From positions 1-5,744 of the forward strand of contig CAIOHW010000042.1 in assembly GCA_903858195.1 (NCBI GenBank): 5,744 nt of DNA, in the 5' to 3' direction. The stretch's first letter is position 1. Every line of letters begins with the position of its first letter. Positions 5,401 to 5,744 of the stretch are shown piece by piece. The translations under genes were made by a program, and so were the position numbers. The notes beneath the pieces are model-generated. The model was not told the DNA's origin. It was given only the letters and a program-made list of their open reading frames with translations, and searched no databases. The stretch comes from Oligoflexia bacterium (GTDB lineage Bacteria > Bdellovibrionota > UBA1018).

Positions 5401-5744
5401 CCGTGCGCTTTGCGCCCTCGCCCACAGGACGCTTCCACGTCGGCAATCTGCGCACCGCCTGGATCTCGCAGGAGATCGCACGAACGAGGGGACTTCCGTG
5501 GTGGGTGCGGTTCGAGGATATCGATCAGCCCCGTGTGGTGCCCGGAGCCCTCGAGCAGCAGCTCGAAGATCTGCAAAGCCTTGGCCTTCGGCCCGATCAC
5601 ATCGAAGTGCAGAGCGCGAACCACGCCCTGCACCACCAGGCGCTGCTCGATCTGATCGCCTCGGGTGCTGTTTTTCCGTGCATCTGCTCGCGGCGCGAAG
5701 TCGAGCAGGAATTGGCCACGGCCGGCTCTGCCCCGAACCATCCC
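5397..5744 (+). CDS. gluQ: Glutamyl-Q tRNA(Asp) synthetase-like protein, 5' part (cut by window edge)
   Basis: The first 116 residues of a class I glutamyl-tRNA-synthetase-family catalytic domain. GluQ-RS activates glutamate and attaches it to queuosine at the wobble position of tRNA(Asp). Seen here: RFAPSPTGRFHVGN (residues 4-17) with the HIGH-type motif HVGN; RFEDIDQPRVVPGA (38-51), where the PR-x-VPGA ending is typical of GluQ-RS rather than of full GltX; and PCICSRREV (94-102), whose Cys-x-Cys fits the first half of the GluQ-RS zinc site. The remaining zinc ligands, the KMSKS-type motif and the length lie outside the window, so a short GltX cannot be fully excluded. The start is GTG at 5397: the nearest upstream in-frame stop is at 5367-5369, no ATG lies between, and GGGG at 5385-5388 may serve as ribosome site. 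The GTGA overlap with the preceding gene suggests translational coupling. Confidence 0.85.
   Translation, partial: MTVRFAPSPTGRFHVGNLRTAWISQEIARTRGLPWWVRFEDIDQPRVVPGALEQQLEDLQSLGLRPDHIEVQSANHALHHQALLDLIASGAVFPCICSRREVEQELATAGSAPNHP

Overview
The window is a densely coded, GC-rich bacterial segment holding parts or all of five genes and almost no intergenic DNA. Four run on the + strand and one on the - strand. No rRNA, tRNA, CRISPR array, insertion sequence or phage gene is visible. The SecA and the glutamyl-Q-tRNA-synthetase-like protein point to a Gram-negative bacterium. The REC/cyclase/PilZ signalling protein and the N-terminal sequence of the synthetase resemble what is seen in Bdellovibrio-like and other deltaproteobacterial lineages. 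That placement comes from family memory, not from a search, and is tentative.

Layout: (1) 1-1691, the 3' part of secA, the Sec translocase ATPase, complete to its zinc-binding tail. (2) 1684-2538, a 284-aa uncharacterised protein whose start overlaps the secA stop by 8 bases. It has a disordered acidic Pro/Ala-rich N-terminus, a predicted ferredoxin-like core and a C-terminal region faintly like the YbjQ/UPF0145 family. (3) 4267-2510 on the - strand, a 585-aa signalling protein with a receiver domain, coiled coil, class III nucleotide cyclase, TPR-like helices and a PilZ domain. Its 3' end overlaps gene 2 tail-to-tail by 29 bases. (4) 4309-5400, divergent from gene 3 across 41 bases, a SRAP-domain (HMCES/YedK) DNA-protein crosslink protein. 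It is fused in frame to a segment that looks like a lipoprotein signal peptide plus a MORN-like repeat domain. (5) 5397 to the window end, the start of a glutamyl-Q tRNA(Asp) synthetase-like gene that begins inside the stop of gene 4 (GTGA overlap).

The two most unusual items are genes 3 and 4. Gene 3 places a phosphorylation input, a cyclic-nucleotide synthase and an intact c-di-GMP-binding signature in one chain. Its cyclase has all metal and transition-state residues but carries Asn where adenylate cyclases have the base-selecting Lys. Gene 4 joins a cytosolic DNA-repair domain to an exported-type module through a good lipobox, and a purine-rich ribosome-binding-like site and ATG lie at the junction, so one frame may yield two products. 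Genes 1-2 and 4-5 look like translationally coupled pairs. I see no evidence that all five genes form one pathway.
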